64,000 bases of DNA from Rhodospirillaceae bacterium (GTDB taxonomy: Bacteria > Pseudomonadota > Alphaproteobacteria > CACIAM-22H2). The notes beneath the pieces were generated by a model that was not told the origin of the DNA, searched no databases, and saw only the letters and a program-made list of their open reading frames with translations. Positions within the stretch are counted from its first letter, which is position 1. Every line of letters starts with the position of its first letter. Below are positions 17,257 through 25,313 of this stretch, in pieces. The DNA is taken from positions 1 to 64,000 of the forward strand of contig JALHMR010000019.1 of assembly GCA_022843945.1 (NCBI GenBank), in the 5' to 3' direction. The translations under genes and the position numbers were made by a program.

Positions 17257-17277
17257 TTCTGATTGGCTGTATGCCAT
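17020..17277 (-). CDS. Small HNH endonuclease, element passenger
   Basis: An 85-residue protein with an HNH nuclease core in its C-terminal half: WQVDHVHPTALGGGDHWANL, followed by RPRHWRGN. This gives the D-H, N and H positions of the beta-beta-alpha metal site. The C-terminus (SAGGLLGGLLG) is repetitive and may be a fusion scar. HNH genes occur as passengers of insertion elements and may nick target or competitor DNA. Its position between the HEPN-like gene and the transposase supports it as cargo. Confidence 0.7.
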   Translation of the reverse strand: MAYSQSELDFVFSKAGYAFGWPEWGIDCDGRIIRRSEYGRISDNGWQVDHVHPTALGGGDHWANLRPRHWRGNCSAGGLLGGLLG

Positions 17278-17678
17278 TGGTTAGGGTCCTTCGTTAGCGG
17301 ACGCGCTTATGGCGCCGCTGTCACAAGGAGCCGGCTTGACCCAGGAATCAGCCTGTGCAGAAATGCGCAGGTCCAAATCTGAACTGCCCGCGTCGGCTCC
17401 ACCGGTGCGGGAACCTGAGGCCGGGGTTCGTACCCCCGGCCTCAGACTCGATCCCAAACAATTTAACAGATACAAGCGTGACCGCAATAGGCGTTCCCGT
17501 TACGTTTCCACACGCCCATATGGGCTTAAGGCGTTGAAGGACAGAAGAAAACGGCGCTTACGTTCGCCATTTTCGGCTAACAACTCGCTACGCCCAAGTC
17601 GCTCGGGCCAAGAGCAATCTGAACTGATCGCGGCTGAGACTCGGGGAGGTCGTGCGCCTCGCCGTTAGGCGGCCGTGC
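17278..17678. other. Non-coding part of the element with a long perfect hairpin
   Basis: No credible gene; a forward frame of 119 codons (17309-17668) is arginine/serine-rich without family features. The notable structure is a 12-base-pair perfect stem at 17415-17445 (ctgaggccgggg, loop ttcgtac). The region may hold regulation of the transposase or HNH gene. Confidence 0.4.
17415..17445. repeat. Perfect 12-bp hairpin inside the mobile element
   Basis: The arms ctgaggccgggg and ccccggcctcag enclose a 7-base loop ttcgtac. There is no trailing T-run on either strand, so a simple intrinsic terminator is not supported. The loop loosely recalls a tRNA T-arm, but no tRNA can be folded around it. 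Confidence 0.55.
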
Positions 17679-18593
17679 TTAGACAGCCCGCCGATAGGTC
17701 AACCGCTTGCCCTCGGCACCCTTGAGGGCGATCAGGGCGCGCTCGGCATCCTCGACGCCGTTCGCGGCGCGGTGATTGAAGCGGAAATCGAACTCGACCA
17801 AGTAGCGCTGAAGGTGCTTCTCGCTGCAATGCTGGTAGACGCCCTTCATGCCGCGCTTAAACACCGAGAAGTAGTTTTCAACGCGGTTGGTCGTCGCGCC
17901 TGACTTGGACACGTATTCGCCGGCCGTGTGCTTCACGGTGTTGTGGCCCGCGAACGTCTTGATCGAGCCGAAGTAGAGCGGGCTTTCATCCGTGTGCAGC
18001 GTGGACTGCCAGCGGATGTTGTCCTTGAGGATTTTGCGGACGGTCACGGCGTCGCAGCGATCAACGTGGAACGTGCGGGCCTGCCCCTCGCTGACCAGCG
18101 AGACAACGGCCATTTTCTTGCCCCTCTTCTCGGCCTTGGGCTTGCCGCGATAGGCGTCCTTGGTCCCGAAATAGGTTTCGTCCGCTTCAACGGTCTTGAG
18201 CGCCCCGCCAATCGGGCCGGGGTTCACGGGCTTCATTGCCTCGCGGATGCGGTGCGCCATGAACCACGCGGTCTTGTACGTGACGCCCAGCATGCGGTGT
18301 AGCTGATGGGCGCTGATGCCCTTCTTGCTGGAGGTCAGAAGATGGACGGCGAGCACCCACTTGTGCAGGGCGACGTGCGAGCGCTCGTAAATCGAGCCTG
18401 TACGCACGGTGAACTTGCCTCGGCAGTCGGCGCAGAAATACCAGCCCGGACCCATGGAATTGCCTCCCAGCGGGCTCACACGGCCAACGCAGCCGTTGAG
18501 GGGGCAGGAGACAGTTTGGGGCCAGCGGATGCGCTCCAGATGGGCGCGGGCCGCTTCCTCGTTATGAAAGATGGGGTCGGAAAAACCAGCCAT
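17679..18593 (-). CDS. IS1595-family (ISXO2-type) transposase
   Basis: A 304-residue DDE-type transposase. The N-terminus carries a zinc-ribbon pattern (CPLNGCVG, then WYFCADCRGKF), followed by a helical DNA-binding region (LLTSSKKGISAHQLHRMLGVTYKTAWFMAHRIR). The catalytic ISXO2-like domain has TVEADETYFG, LHTDESPLYFG and NRVENYFSVFKRGMKGVYQH. Full length and intact, next to the right inverted repeat, so the element could be mobile. The ATG is at 18593. Confidence 0.93.
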   Translation of the reverse strand: MAGFSDPIFHNEEAARAHLERIRWPQTVSCPLNGCVGRVSPLGGNSMGPGWYFCADCRGKFTVRTGSIYERSHVALHKWVLAVHLLTSSKKGISAHQLHRMLGVTYKTAWFMAHRIREAMKPVNPGPIGGALKTVEADETYFGTKDAYRGKPKAEKRGKKMAVVSLVSEGQARTFHVDRCDAVTVRKILKDNIRWQSTLHTDESPLYFGSIKTFAGHNTVKHTAGEYVSKSGATTNRVENYFSVFKRGMKGVYQHCSEKHLQRYLVEFDFRFNHRAANGVEDAERALIALKGAEGKRLTYRRAV

Positions 18594-18638
18594 GACAACC
18601 TCTTATCTCGAATGAGGCCAGTATGCCCGAGTCGGCCT

Positions 18639-18657
18639 GTTCAGTCAAGTACCCAAT
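18639..18657 (-). repeat. Right terminal inverted repeat of the element
   Basis: gttcagtcaagtacccaat, the exact complement of 15960-15978. Confidence 0.9.
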
Positions 18658-18672
18658 TAGGTTAGTCGTCCT
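18658..18672. repeat. Right direct repeat flanking the mobile element
   Basis: Second copy of TAGGTTAGTCGTCCT immediately outside the right inverted repeat, matching 15944-15958. Confidence 0.75.
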
Positions 18673-18711
18673 AGGCTTGGCCGGCCCAAACGGACGCGGT
18701 ATGTTGCGGCC

Positions 18712-20061
18712 ATGGCCGCCCCGCCCCTGGCCCCCGACCTGGCCCGCGCGCTCGCCATGGCGACGCTACGCAGCGAGCGGCTGCGCGCCCGCGTGCTGTT
18801 CGTCACCCTGGCGGGCTTCAGCGCCTTCGTCGCCGGCGTCTTCCTGCTCGGCGGCGAGGAGCTTCTCACCCGCGCCACGCAGGGCCGCTTCCACTGGTAC
18901 CAGCCGCTGCTGCACATCGCGCCATTTCTGGTCTACGAGGCGATCGTCGGTTTCGTGGTGCTCGACCGCTTCATCGCCCGCGGCTTCGAGCCGCCGGCCA
19001 TTGCGCGCTACGCCAACGCGGCGATCGAGACCAGCGCGCCCACCGTGCTGGTGCTCTTCATGCACAGCACCACCGACTCCGCCGCCGCTTTCGGCGCCGT
19101 GCCCTCGCTGGTCTATTTCCTGTTCATCGTCGCCTCGGTGCTGCGTCTCAACTTCGGCCTGCCGCTGTTCACCGGTCTGGTCGCCGGCGCGCAATACCTC
19201 ATCGCCGCCTGGTGGGTGCTGCCGCTCGACGTCGCGGCCGACGATCTGCTGCTCACGCCGCAGCTCCACGCCGGCAAGGCGCTGGTCATGGTGATCGCCG
19301 GCGCCGTCGCCGGCCTGGTGGCCCTGCGCGTGCGCGGCCTGATCGTCCGCCTGCTGCAGGAGACGCAGGCCCGCGAGCGCGTCACCAACGTCTTCGGCCA
19401 GCACGTCTCGCCGGAAGTGGTCGAGCGCCTGCTCCAGCGCGGCGACGAGGATACGAGCGAGCAGCGCGAGGTCTGTGTGCTTTTCCTCGACATCGCCAAC
19501 TTCACCAACCAGGCGCGCTCGCGCCCGCCGGCCGAGGTCGTCGATTATCTGAACCAGGCCTTCGATGCGATGATCGAATCCATCGACCGCCACCAGGGCA
19601 TCATCAACAAGTTCCTGGGTGACGGATTCCTGGCGATCTTCGGCGCCCCGCTCGACGATCCTGCGGCGGCGCGCAACGCCGTGGCGGCGGCGCGCGACAT
19701 CCTGGCCGAGATCGATCGCCGCCAATCACAGCCAGCCGGGGCGGACCCGTCCTGGCCGCTGCGCGTGCGCATCGGCATCCACGTCGGCAACGCGGTCACC
19801 GGCAATGTCGGCTCGCGCCGGCGCAAGGAATTCACCGTGATCGGCGACGTGGTCAACCTCGCCGCCCGGATCGAGCAGCTCAACAAGGAGTATGGCTCGC
19901 GCCTGCTGGTCTCCGAGGCCGTGGCGCAGGCTCTCGATGATCGGGCCGCCGGCGCGCCCGTCCATACCGTCACCGTGCGGGGTTACGACACGCCGATCCG
20001 GGTCATCGTGCTGGATCCGCCCCGGCCGGCGGTCGCCGTCGCCGAAAAAGCCAGCGCTTAG
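18712..20061 (+). CDS. Membrane class III adenylate cyclase
   Basis: A 449-residue inner-membrane cyclase that makes cAMP from ATP. Residues 1-215 contain about six hydrophobic segments; the catalytic domain occupies about 225-440. Metal-binding aspartate in VLFLDIANFT, the adenine-selecting lysine in INKFLGDGFLAIFG and the aspartate/Asn-Arg pair in VIGDVVNLAARIE are all visible, which favours ATP over GTP as substrate. The sequence VRIGIHVGNAVTGNVGS is also typical. A shortened, decayed copy of its 3' end lies at 22419-22532, beyond the chemoreceptor gene. The ATG at 18712 begins 40 bases past the mobile element's direct repeat. Confidence 0.92.
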   Translation: MAAPPLAPDLARALAMATLRSERLRARVLFVTLAGFSAFVAGVFLLGGEELLTRATQGRFHWYQPLLHIAPFLVYEAIVGFVVLDRFIARGFEPPAIARYANAAIETSAPTVLVLFMHSTTDSAAAFGAVPSLVYFLFIVASVLRLNFGLPLFTGLVAGAQYLIAAWWVLPLDVAADDLLLTPQLHAGKALVMVIAGAVAGLVALRVRGLIVRLLQETQARERVTNVFGQHVSPEVVERLLQRGDEDTSEQREVCVLFLDIANFTNQARSRPPAEVVDYLNQAFDAMIESIDRHQGIINKFLGDGFLAIFGAPLDDPAAARNAVAAARDILAEIDRRQSQPAGADPSWPLRVRIGIHVGNAVTGNVGSRRRKEFTVIGDVVNLAARIEQLNKEYGSRLLVSEAVAQALDDRAAGAPVHTVTVRGYDTPIRVIVLDPPRPAVAVAEKASA

Positions 20062-20195
20062 GCCGGCAACGCCTTGGCGTACTGGATAAGGCGCCCGGCC
20101 GATTGGATGTGCAGCGGGTGGCCGCGCCCGTCGACCCCGATTCGGCTTAGCTCGCGAAAGGCGCGCGAGCCGCTGGACGGCTTAGGCCGATCAGC
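20058..20195 (-). pseudogene. C-terminal gene relic between cyclase and chemoreceptor
   Basis: On the reverse strand a 42-codon stop-to-stop frame without a start codon reads like a genuine protein end (SRAFRELSRIGVDGRGHP, then LHIQSAGRLIQYAKALPA before TAA). It overlaps the last codon of the cyclase gene. It is probably the surviving tail of a deleted gene; the family is not recognised. Confidence 0.3.
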
Positions 20196-20277
20196 CTAGT
20201 CCAAAATTGATGCTGCGCCTCAAGCCTCCAATTTTAGATGCGAAAACATACCGTTGAGCACGCGGACACGCCGCCGC

Positions 20278-20375
20278 TACGTATTTTATCTGATATCCCC
20301 CTTAAGCTTGCGTTCAACCGTCTCCCGTAGCTTCCGCGCCGCCGGCACCCTGCCGGCGGTAAGGAGCTTCTTTCA
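20278..20375 (+). promoter_or_regulatory. Leader of the chemoreceptor gene: TACGTA motif, hairpin and ribosome binding site
   Basis: cgccgccgctacgta at 20269-20283 is identical to the sequence leading into the element at 25743, but here TACGTA and the later CCCTTAA (20298-20304) are farther apart. A perfect 9-bp hairpin with a 3-base loop (ccgccggca, 20339-20359) sits directly before an AAGGAG ribosome binding site (20361-20366), ten bases before the ATG. The hairpin could tune translation. Confidence 0.4.
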
Positions 20376-22340
20376 ATGAGCCGTTTACTTTCCCGCTTCA
20401 GCGTTAGCCTGCAGATCGGGCTCGTCGCTGTCGTCGGTATCTTGGGCCTTCTGGCCCTCGCCGCCACCTATCTCGTCAGCAGCACTAGCCTTGCGACGTT
20501 GCAGACGCGTTTCGACCAGCAGCGCGCCGCGTTCGATACGCTCACCGAAATCGACAACGAACTGCTGCAGGCCCGCCGTGTCGAAAAGGATTTCCTGCTG
20601 CGCGACAGCGCCGAATATATCGGCCGTCATAACACCGTGGTTTCCGGCATTACCGCCAAGGTAAAGGCGCTCGGCGACCGACTCGATGACGTCGGTCTCC
20701 GGACCAAGGTCGCGACGATGGCATCCGGGATCTCCGCCTACGGCACGCAGTTTGCCAAGGTCGGCAGCGGCCGCATGGCGGTCGGCCTCACCGAAACCGC
20801 CGGACTGCAGGGCGCGCTCCGTGCGGCAGTACATGCTGTCGAGACCATCCTTGCCAAGGACGACGATCAGCGCCTCGATGTCCTCATGCTGATGATGCGG
20901 CGTCACGAAAAGGATTTTCTCCTGCGCAACGACGCAAAATACGGCGACGAGATGAAGAAGCGTGCCGAAGAATTCGAGCAGGCCCTTGCCTCGTCAACGC
21001 TTGCAGCCCCGGTCAAGGCCGATATCCGGAGCAAGATGGATGCTTATCATCGCGACTTTGCCTCGCTTGTCGTGGGAACGCTGGCCATGCAGGGCGAGAT
21101 CAAAGCGCTGAGCAGTGCCTATAGCGCCGTGGAACCGGTCATCGCAGAGGTCGAGAACGCAATCCGTTCCGACTATGCGCAGATGAGCGCTGCGATGGAC
21201 GCGACGCGAAGCCGCACCTCCTTGATCATGTATCTTGCGGTGCTCGCGATTACCCTGCTGGTGGTGACGATCAGCTTCCTCGTCAGCCGCGGCGTCAGCC
21301 GGCCGATCGCAGGGATGACCGACGCGATGACCAGGCTGGCCGGGCGCGACATGGCCGCGGTAATTCCGGGCATGGACCGCGGCGACGAGATCGGCCGGAT
21401 GGCATCAGCCGTCCAGGTGTTCAAGGAGAACATGATCAAGGCCGACCAGCTGGCCAACGAGCAGAAGGCCGAGCAGGAGCGCAAGGAGCGCCGCCAGGAG
21501 GCCGTCGAGGGCTTCATCCAGGAGTTCGACAGCTCGGTCAGCGGTTCGCTGAACATGCTCGCCTCGGCCTCGACCGAACTGCAGACCACCGCCCAGTCGA
21601 TGACCGCGACGGCGGAGGAGACGCAGCGTCAGTCGGTAGCCGTGTCCGCGGCCTCGGAGCAGGCCACGACTAACGTGCAGACCGTGGCCAGCGCCGCCGA
21701 GGAACTGTCGTCGTCGATCGCCGAGATCACCCGGCAGGTTGCCGAATCGGCCAAGATCGCCGGCGATGCGGTGGACGAAGCCACCCGCACCAACGCCCAG
21801 ATCAAGGGCCTGGCCGAGGCGGCGCAGAAGATCGGCGACGTGGTCAAGCTGATCGCCGACATCGCCAGCCAGACCAACCTGCTGGCGCTCAACGCCACCA
21901 TCGAGGCGGCGCGCGCGGGCGAGGCGGGCAAGGGCTTTGCCGTGGTCGCCTCCGAGGTCAAATCGCTGGCCACCCAGACGGCGAAGGCGACCGAGGAGAT
22001 CGCCGCCAAGGTGGCGGAGATGCAGTCGGCCACCGACAGCTCGGTTCACGCGATCGGCAGCATCACCGGCACGATCGGGCGCATCAACGAGATCGCCACC
22101 ACCATCGCCTCGGCGGTCGAGGAGCAGGGCGCGGCGACGCAGGAGATCGCGCGCAACGTCCAGCAGGCCTCGGCCGGCACCGGCGAGGTGACGTCCAACA
22201 TCGCCGGAGTGAGCCAGGCCGCCGGCGATACCGGCTCGGCGGCGACCCAGGTCCTGGGGGCGGCGAGCGAGCTGGCCAAACAGGGCGAGACCCTGCGCGC
22301 CGATGTCGGCAAGTTCCTCGCCAACATCCGGGCGGCCTAG
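20376..22340 (+). CDS. Methyl-accepting chemotaxis protein with HBM sensor domain
   Basis: A 654-residue chemoreceptor. An N-terminal membrane segment ([21 protein letters not shown]) is followed by a helical bimodular (HBM) periplasmic domain marked by two [16 protein letters not shown] motifs (about residues 70 and 178), which binds small organic acids in characterised relatives. A second membrane segment ([23 protein letters not shown]), a HAMP domain and a signalling domain with the hairpin tip [20 protein letters not shown] follow. No C-terminal pentapeptide tether is seen. It closely resembles the receptor at 49109 (same length and domain plan). No other chemotaxis genes are nearby. Confidence 0.93.
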   Translation: MSRLLSRFSVSLQIGLVAVVGILGLLALAATYLVSSTSLATLQTRFDQQRAAFDTLTEIDNELLQARRVEKDFLLRDSAEYIGRHNTVVSGITAKVKALGDRLDDVGLRTKVATMASGISAYGTQFAKVGSGRMAVGLTETAGLQGALRAAVHAVETILAKDDDQRLDVLMLMMRRHEKDFLLRNDAKYGDEMKKRAEEFEQALASSTLAAPVKADIRSKMDAYHRDFASLVVGTLAMQGEIKALSSAYSAVEPVIAEVENAIRSDYAQMSAAMDATRSRTSLIMYLAVLAITLLVVTISFLVSRGVSRPIAGMTDAMTRLAGRDMAAVIPGMDRGDEIGRMASAVQVFKENMIKADQLANEQKAEQERKERRQEAVEGFIQEFDSSVSGSLNMLASASTELQTTAQSMTATAEETQRQSVAVSAASEQATTNVQTVASAAEELSSSIAEITRQVAESAKIAGDAVDEATRTNAQIKGLAEAAQKIGDVVKLIADIASQTNLLALNATIEAARAGEAGKGFAVVASEVKSLATQTAKATEEIAAKVAEMQSATDSSVHAIGSITGTIGRINEIATTIASAVEEQGAATQEIARNVQQASAGTGEVTSNIAGVSQAAGDTGSAATQVLGAASELAKQGETLRADVGKFLANIRAA

Positions 22341-22418
22341 GAACGGCCGGGCAACGACAGGTCTGTCGACCGCTGGATGCCGCCACGCCCTGGAAACGGG
22401 GCGTGGCGGACCCGTCTA

Positions 22419-22532
22419 GTCACCGGCAATGTCGGCTCGCGCCTGCTGGTCCGGGGCCCAGGCCCTCGGCGGCGAGGCCGAGGGGCGCGCCGGTCCACCG
22501 TCACTGTACTCGGCTACGACGCCGATCCGGGC
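22419..22532 (+). pseudogene. Decayed fragment of an adenylate cyclase 3' end
   Basis: Bases 22419-22442 (gtcaccggcaatgtcggctc onward) match 19795-19818 of the cyclase gene, and the following ctgctggtc and gacgccgatccggg stretches match 19904-19912 and the end of that gene. The 84 bases in between are missing, consistent with deletion between two copies of ggctcgcgcc (19810 and 19894 in the intact gene). The rest has diverged and has no usable reading frame. It is the remnant of a duplicated cyclase. Confidence 0.7.
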
Positions 22533-22737
22533 TATGGCCCTCCACGCACGTGCTTTACCCGAACCGCAGCATCCGAGTAGCTCTCCGCGGTAATGCAATG
22601 TGCGATTGTCTCAAGTTATTATAAAGCCTCATAGAGTGTTGACGATTACCAACTATAGTCGGAGTATCAAAAGAGGGGCCCGGCTTACCAATTGTTAAAC
22701 CTGGGGCCGGGAGCCCATTCGTCGGACTGGGGGAGAA
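22533..22737. other. Upstream region of the fixL-like gene
   Basis: Gene-free and AT-richer than its surroundings at 22600-22670. It should contain the promoter of the sensor kinase; a TTGACG at about 22638 and TATAGT nearby are spaced too closely to be a standard sigma-70 pair. A GGGGGAGAA purine run before the GTG at 22738 is the ribosome binding site. Confidence 0.35.
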
Positions 22738-24591
22738 GTGAAGACCGGCTCGGATGAAGCGCGCCTACGCGCCGTCATCGACACCGCCGTCGACGGCGTA
22801 ATCCTCATCGATGCACGAGGCATCGTGCTCGTCTTCAACCCCGCCTGCGAGAAGCTCTTCGGCTATTCGGCCGCCGAGGTCATCGGCCAGAACGTCAAGA
22901 TGCTGATGCCGCCGCCCTACCGCGACGAGCACGACGGCTACCTCGGCAACTATGCGCGCAGCGGGGAACGCAAGATCATCGGCATCGGCCGCGAGGTCGT
23001 CGGCCGGCGCAAGGACGGCTCGACCTTTCCCATGGACCTCTCGGTCGGCGAGGCGAAGCAGCAGGGCGGCGAACCGACTTTCGTTGGCATCATCCACGAC
23101 ATCACCGAACGCAAGCGCCATGAACAGGCCTTGCGCGAGAGCGAGGCGCGGGTCCGCGCCGTGGTCGACACGGCGGTCGACGGCGTGATCCTGATCGACG
23201 CCAAGGGCACGGTATGCATGTTCAACCCGGCCTGCGAGAAGCTCTTCGGCTACGCCGCCGGCGAGGTGATCGGCCAGAACGTCAAGATGCTGATGCCCTC
23301 GCCCTTCCGCGACGAGCATGACCGCTACCTCGACAACTACCACTGGACCGGCGAGCGCAAGATCATCGGCATCGGCCGCGAGGTGACCGGGCAGCGCAAG
23401 GACGGCTCGACCTTCCCCATGCACCTGTCGGTCGGCGAGGCGACGCATGACAAAGAGACAACCTTTGTCGGCATCGTCCACGACCTGACCGAGCGCACGG
23501 TCGCGGAGGGCCGCCGCGCCCAGCTTGCCGCCATTTTCGATTCGACGAACGACGCCGTCATCGGCATGGACCTCCAGGGGACGATCACCTCGTGGAACCG
23601 GGGTGCCGGTCAGATGTTCGGTTACCGGGCTCCAGAGGTCATCGGCCGACCGCTCTATGTGCTGGAGCCCGTCGATCGGCACCGCGAGACGGCCGAGCGC
23701 TTCGCCCGGCTGAAGCGCGGCGAGGACGTGGCCCGCTACGAGGCCACCGGCCTGCACAAGGACGGTGACGTCGTGCACATCTCGGTGACCTTGTCCCCAA
23801 TCCGGGCCGAGACCGAGATCGTCGGCTTTTCCAAGATCGCCCGCGATGTCACCGAGCTGCGGCGGATCGAGCACCAGGTCCAGCAGCTCACGGCGGAGCT
23901 GGTGCACACCTCGCGCCTGAGCGCCATGGGCCAGCTCTCATCCTCCCTGGCCCACGAGCTCAACCAGCCCCTGACCGCGGTGATGAACTACGCCGAAGCC
24001 GCCCGCCAGATGCTGGCGTCGATCCCCGGTGCCGTTCCGGCGAAGGTCAGCGAATTCCTCGACAAGGCGGCCGCCCAGGCCGAACGTGCGGGGCAGATCA
24101 TGCGGCGCCTGCGCAGCTTCGTGGAAAAGGGACCGGCCGAGCGCTCGGCCGAGCCCTTGAGCCGGATCGTGGAAGAAGCGAGCGCCCTGGCCACCACCGG
24201 GGCGCAGCTCGACGGAATCGCGGTTATCTTCGAGCTCGCCGACCTTCCCCCGGTCGACATGGACAAGATCCAGGTCCAGCAGGTGGTGGTGAACCTGGTG
24301 CGCAACGCCGTCGAAGTCCTGCGCCAGGCGGAGCGGCGCGCCTTGACCATCGGCACGAAGGCCGGCAAGGGCGAGCAGACCGTGACGGTGGCCGATACCG
24401 GCCCGGGCATCCCGCCGGCCATCGCGGCCCAGCTCTTTCAGCCCTTCGTCACGGACAAGAAGGGCGGCATGGGCATCGGCCTGTCGATCAGCCAGTCGAT
24501 CATCAAGGCGCATGGCGGCCGGATATGGGCCGAGCCGAATCCCGGTGGCGGCACGATCTTCAGGTTCACCCTGCCGGAGACCCCATCGTGA
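22738..24591 (+). CDS. fixL: FixL-like oxygen sensor kinase with two heme-type PAS domains
   Basis: A soluble 617-residue histidine kinase. Three PAS domains (about residues 8-125, 137-253, 260-385) precede a HisKA domain (phospho-His about 406, SSLAHELNQPL) and an HATPase domain ending near 615. PAS1 has H65 in YRDEHDGY and R85 in KIIGIGREV. PAS2 has H194 in FRDEHDRY and R214 in the same IIGIGREV. In Bradyrhizobium FixL the heme ligand H200 and oxygen-contact R220 have the same context and the same 20-residue spacing, so both domains should bind heme. PAS3 lacks these residues. It overlaps fixJ. The start is GTG. Confidence 0.9.
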   Translation: MKTGSDEARLRAVIDTAVDGVILIDARGIVLVFNPACEKLFGYSAAEVIGQNVKMLMPPPYRDEHDGYLGNYARSGERKIIGIGREVVGRRKDGSTFPMDLSVGEAKQQGGEPTFVGIIHDITERKRHEQALRESEARVRAVVDTAVDGVILIDAKGTVCMFNPACEKLFGYAAGEVIGQNVKMLMPSPFRDEHDRYLDNYHWTGERKIIGIGREVTGQRKDGSTFPMHLSVGEATHDKETTFVGIVHDLTERTVAEGRRAQLAAIFDSTNDAVIGMDLQGTITSWNRGAGQMFGYRAPEVIGRPLYVLEPVDRHRETAERFARLKRGEDVARYEATGLHKDGDVVHISVTLSPIRAETEIVGFSKIARDVTELRRIEHQVQQLTAELVHTSRLSAMGQLSSSLAHELNQPLTAVMNYAEAARQMLASIPGAVPAKVSEFLDKAAAQAERAGQIMRRLRSFVEKGPAERSAEPLSRIVEEASALATTGAQLDGIAVIFELADLPPVDMDKIQVQQVVVNLVRNAVEVLRQAERRALTIGTKAGKGEQTVTVADTGPGIPPAIAAQLFQPFVTDKKGGMGIGLSISQSIIKAHGGRIWAEPNPGGGTIFRFTLPETPS

Positions 24592-25208
24592 CCGCGACAC
24601 CGCGCGTCTTCATCGTCGACGATGACGAGGCGGTGCGGGACTCGCTGCAGGCCCTCCTGGAAAGCCGCGGCCATCAGGTAGTGAGCTTCGGCGACGCTGA
24701 ATCGTTCCTGGCCGCCTATCGCCCCGGACAGGCGGGCTGCGCGCTGGTCGACTTGCGCATGCCCGGCATGGACGGCCTTACCCTGCTCGACCGGCTGCGC
24801 GCCAAGGGCGCCCGGCTGCCGATCATCATGGTCACCGGCCATGGCGACGTCTCCCTGGCGGTAAAAGCCATGAAGGCCGGGGCCATGGATTTCATCGAGA
24901 AGCCGTATGCCAACGAGACGATGCTGGAAACGATCGGCCGCGCCCTGGCCGTTGCCGGCGGCGGCATCGAGGAGATCGTGGCCGCGGAAGTGGCCGCGCG
25001 CGCCGCGGAGCTGACGCCCCGCGAACGCGACGTGCTGGAGAGGCTGGTGGAGGGCAAACCCAACAAGATCATCGCCCACGAATTGCAGATCAGCCCGCGC
25101 ACGGTAGAGATCCACCGGGCCAGCCTGATGAAGCGGATGCAGGCCGACAGCCTCTCCCACCTCGTCCGCATGGCCCTGGCGGCGGGCATCGGCGGCCGCG
25201 CGCGCTAG
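24588..25208 (+). CDS. fixJ: FixJ-like transcriptional response regulator
   Basis: The 206-residue partner of the heme sensor kinase. The receiver has DDDE at 11-14, phospho-acceptor D55 (ALVDLRMPGM), T in IIMVTGHGD and K in FIEKPY; a LuxR/FixJ-type helix-turn-helix occupies about 140-200 (LTPRERDVLERLVEGKPNKI, then ISPRTVEIHRASLMKRM). The GTG start overlaps the kinase stop codon (GTGA), so the pair is translationally coupled. When phosphorylated under low oxygen, FixJ proteins activate target promoters. Candidate targets are the three similar promoter elements at 25262, 25743 and 28810. Confidence 0.93.
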   Translation: MTATPRVFIVDDDEAVRDSLQALLESRGHQVVSFGDAESFLAAYRPGQAGCALVDLRMPGMDGLTLLDRLRAKGARLPIIMVTGHGDVSLAVKAMKAGAMDFIEKPYANETMLETIGRALAVAGGGIEEIVAAEVAARAAELTPRERDVLERLVEGKPNKIIAHELQISPRTVEIHRASLMKRMQADSLSHLVRMALAAGIGGRAR

Positions 25209-25261
25209 GAGCCGGGACCGGCCGTTAACCATCCGACCGCGCGTGGCCAGCACTCAAGTCC

Positions 25262-25278
25262 TACGTAGCTTCCCTTAA
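25262..25278 (+). promoter_or_regulatory. Shared promoter element, copy 1 (possible FixJ box)
   Basis: TACGTAGCTTCCCTTAA, 35 bases before the ATG of the receiver gene at 25314. It shares the pattern TAYGTAG-NN-KCCCTTAR with the copies at 25743 and 28810. TACGTAG resembles published FixJ-type recognition sequences, from memory, and fixJ ends 53 bases upstream. Confidence 0.6.
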
Positions 25279-25313
25279 TTGGCAGAGCCGCCCTTCCGCG
25301 CGACTTTCGCGCC

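Larger units (their letters stand above)
15959..18657. mobile_element. IS1595-like insertion element with passenger genes
   Basis: A 2.7-kb element bounded by 19-base perfect inverted repeats (attgggtacttgactgaac at 15960-15978 and its complement at 18639-18657) and by a 14-15-base direct repeat. It carries an ISXO2-type transposase at its right end plus passenger genes: a HEPN-like protein, two small forward ORFs and an HNH nuclease. Passenger genes are known in the IS1595 family. The duplication is longer than the 8 bases usual for that family. The insertion is about 115 bases upstream of mnmG, next to parS site 2. Perfect ends suggest recent, possibly still active, transposition. Confidence 0.85.

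Noticed and set aside
17390-17470. Possible tRNA around the ggttcgtaccc loop
   Set aside because: The loop recalls a T-arm, but no acceptor, D or anticodon arm can be placed with correct spacing.
17309-17668. A 119-codon forward frame between HNH gene and transposase
   Set aside because: Arg/Ser-rich, crosses the perfect hairpin, no motifs.
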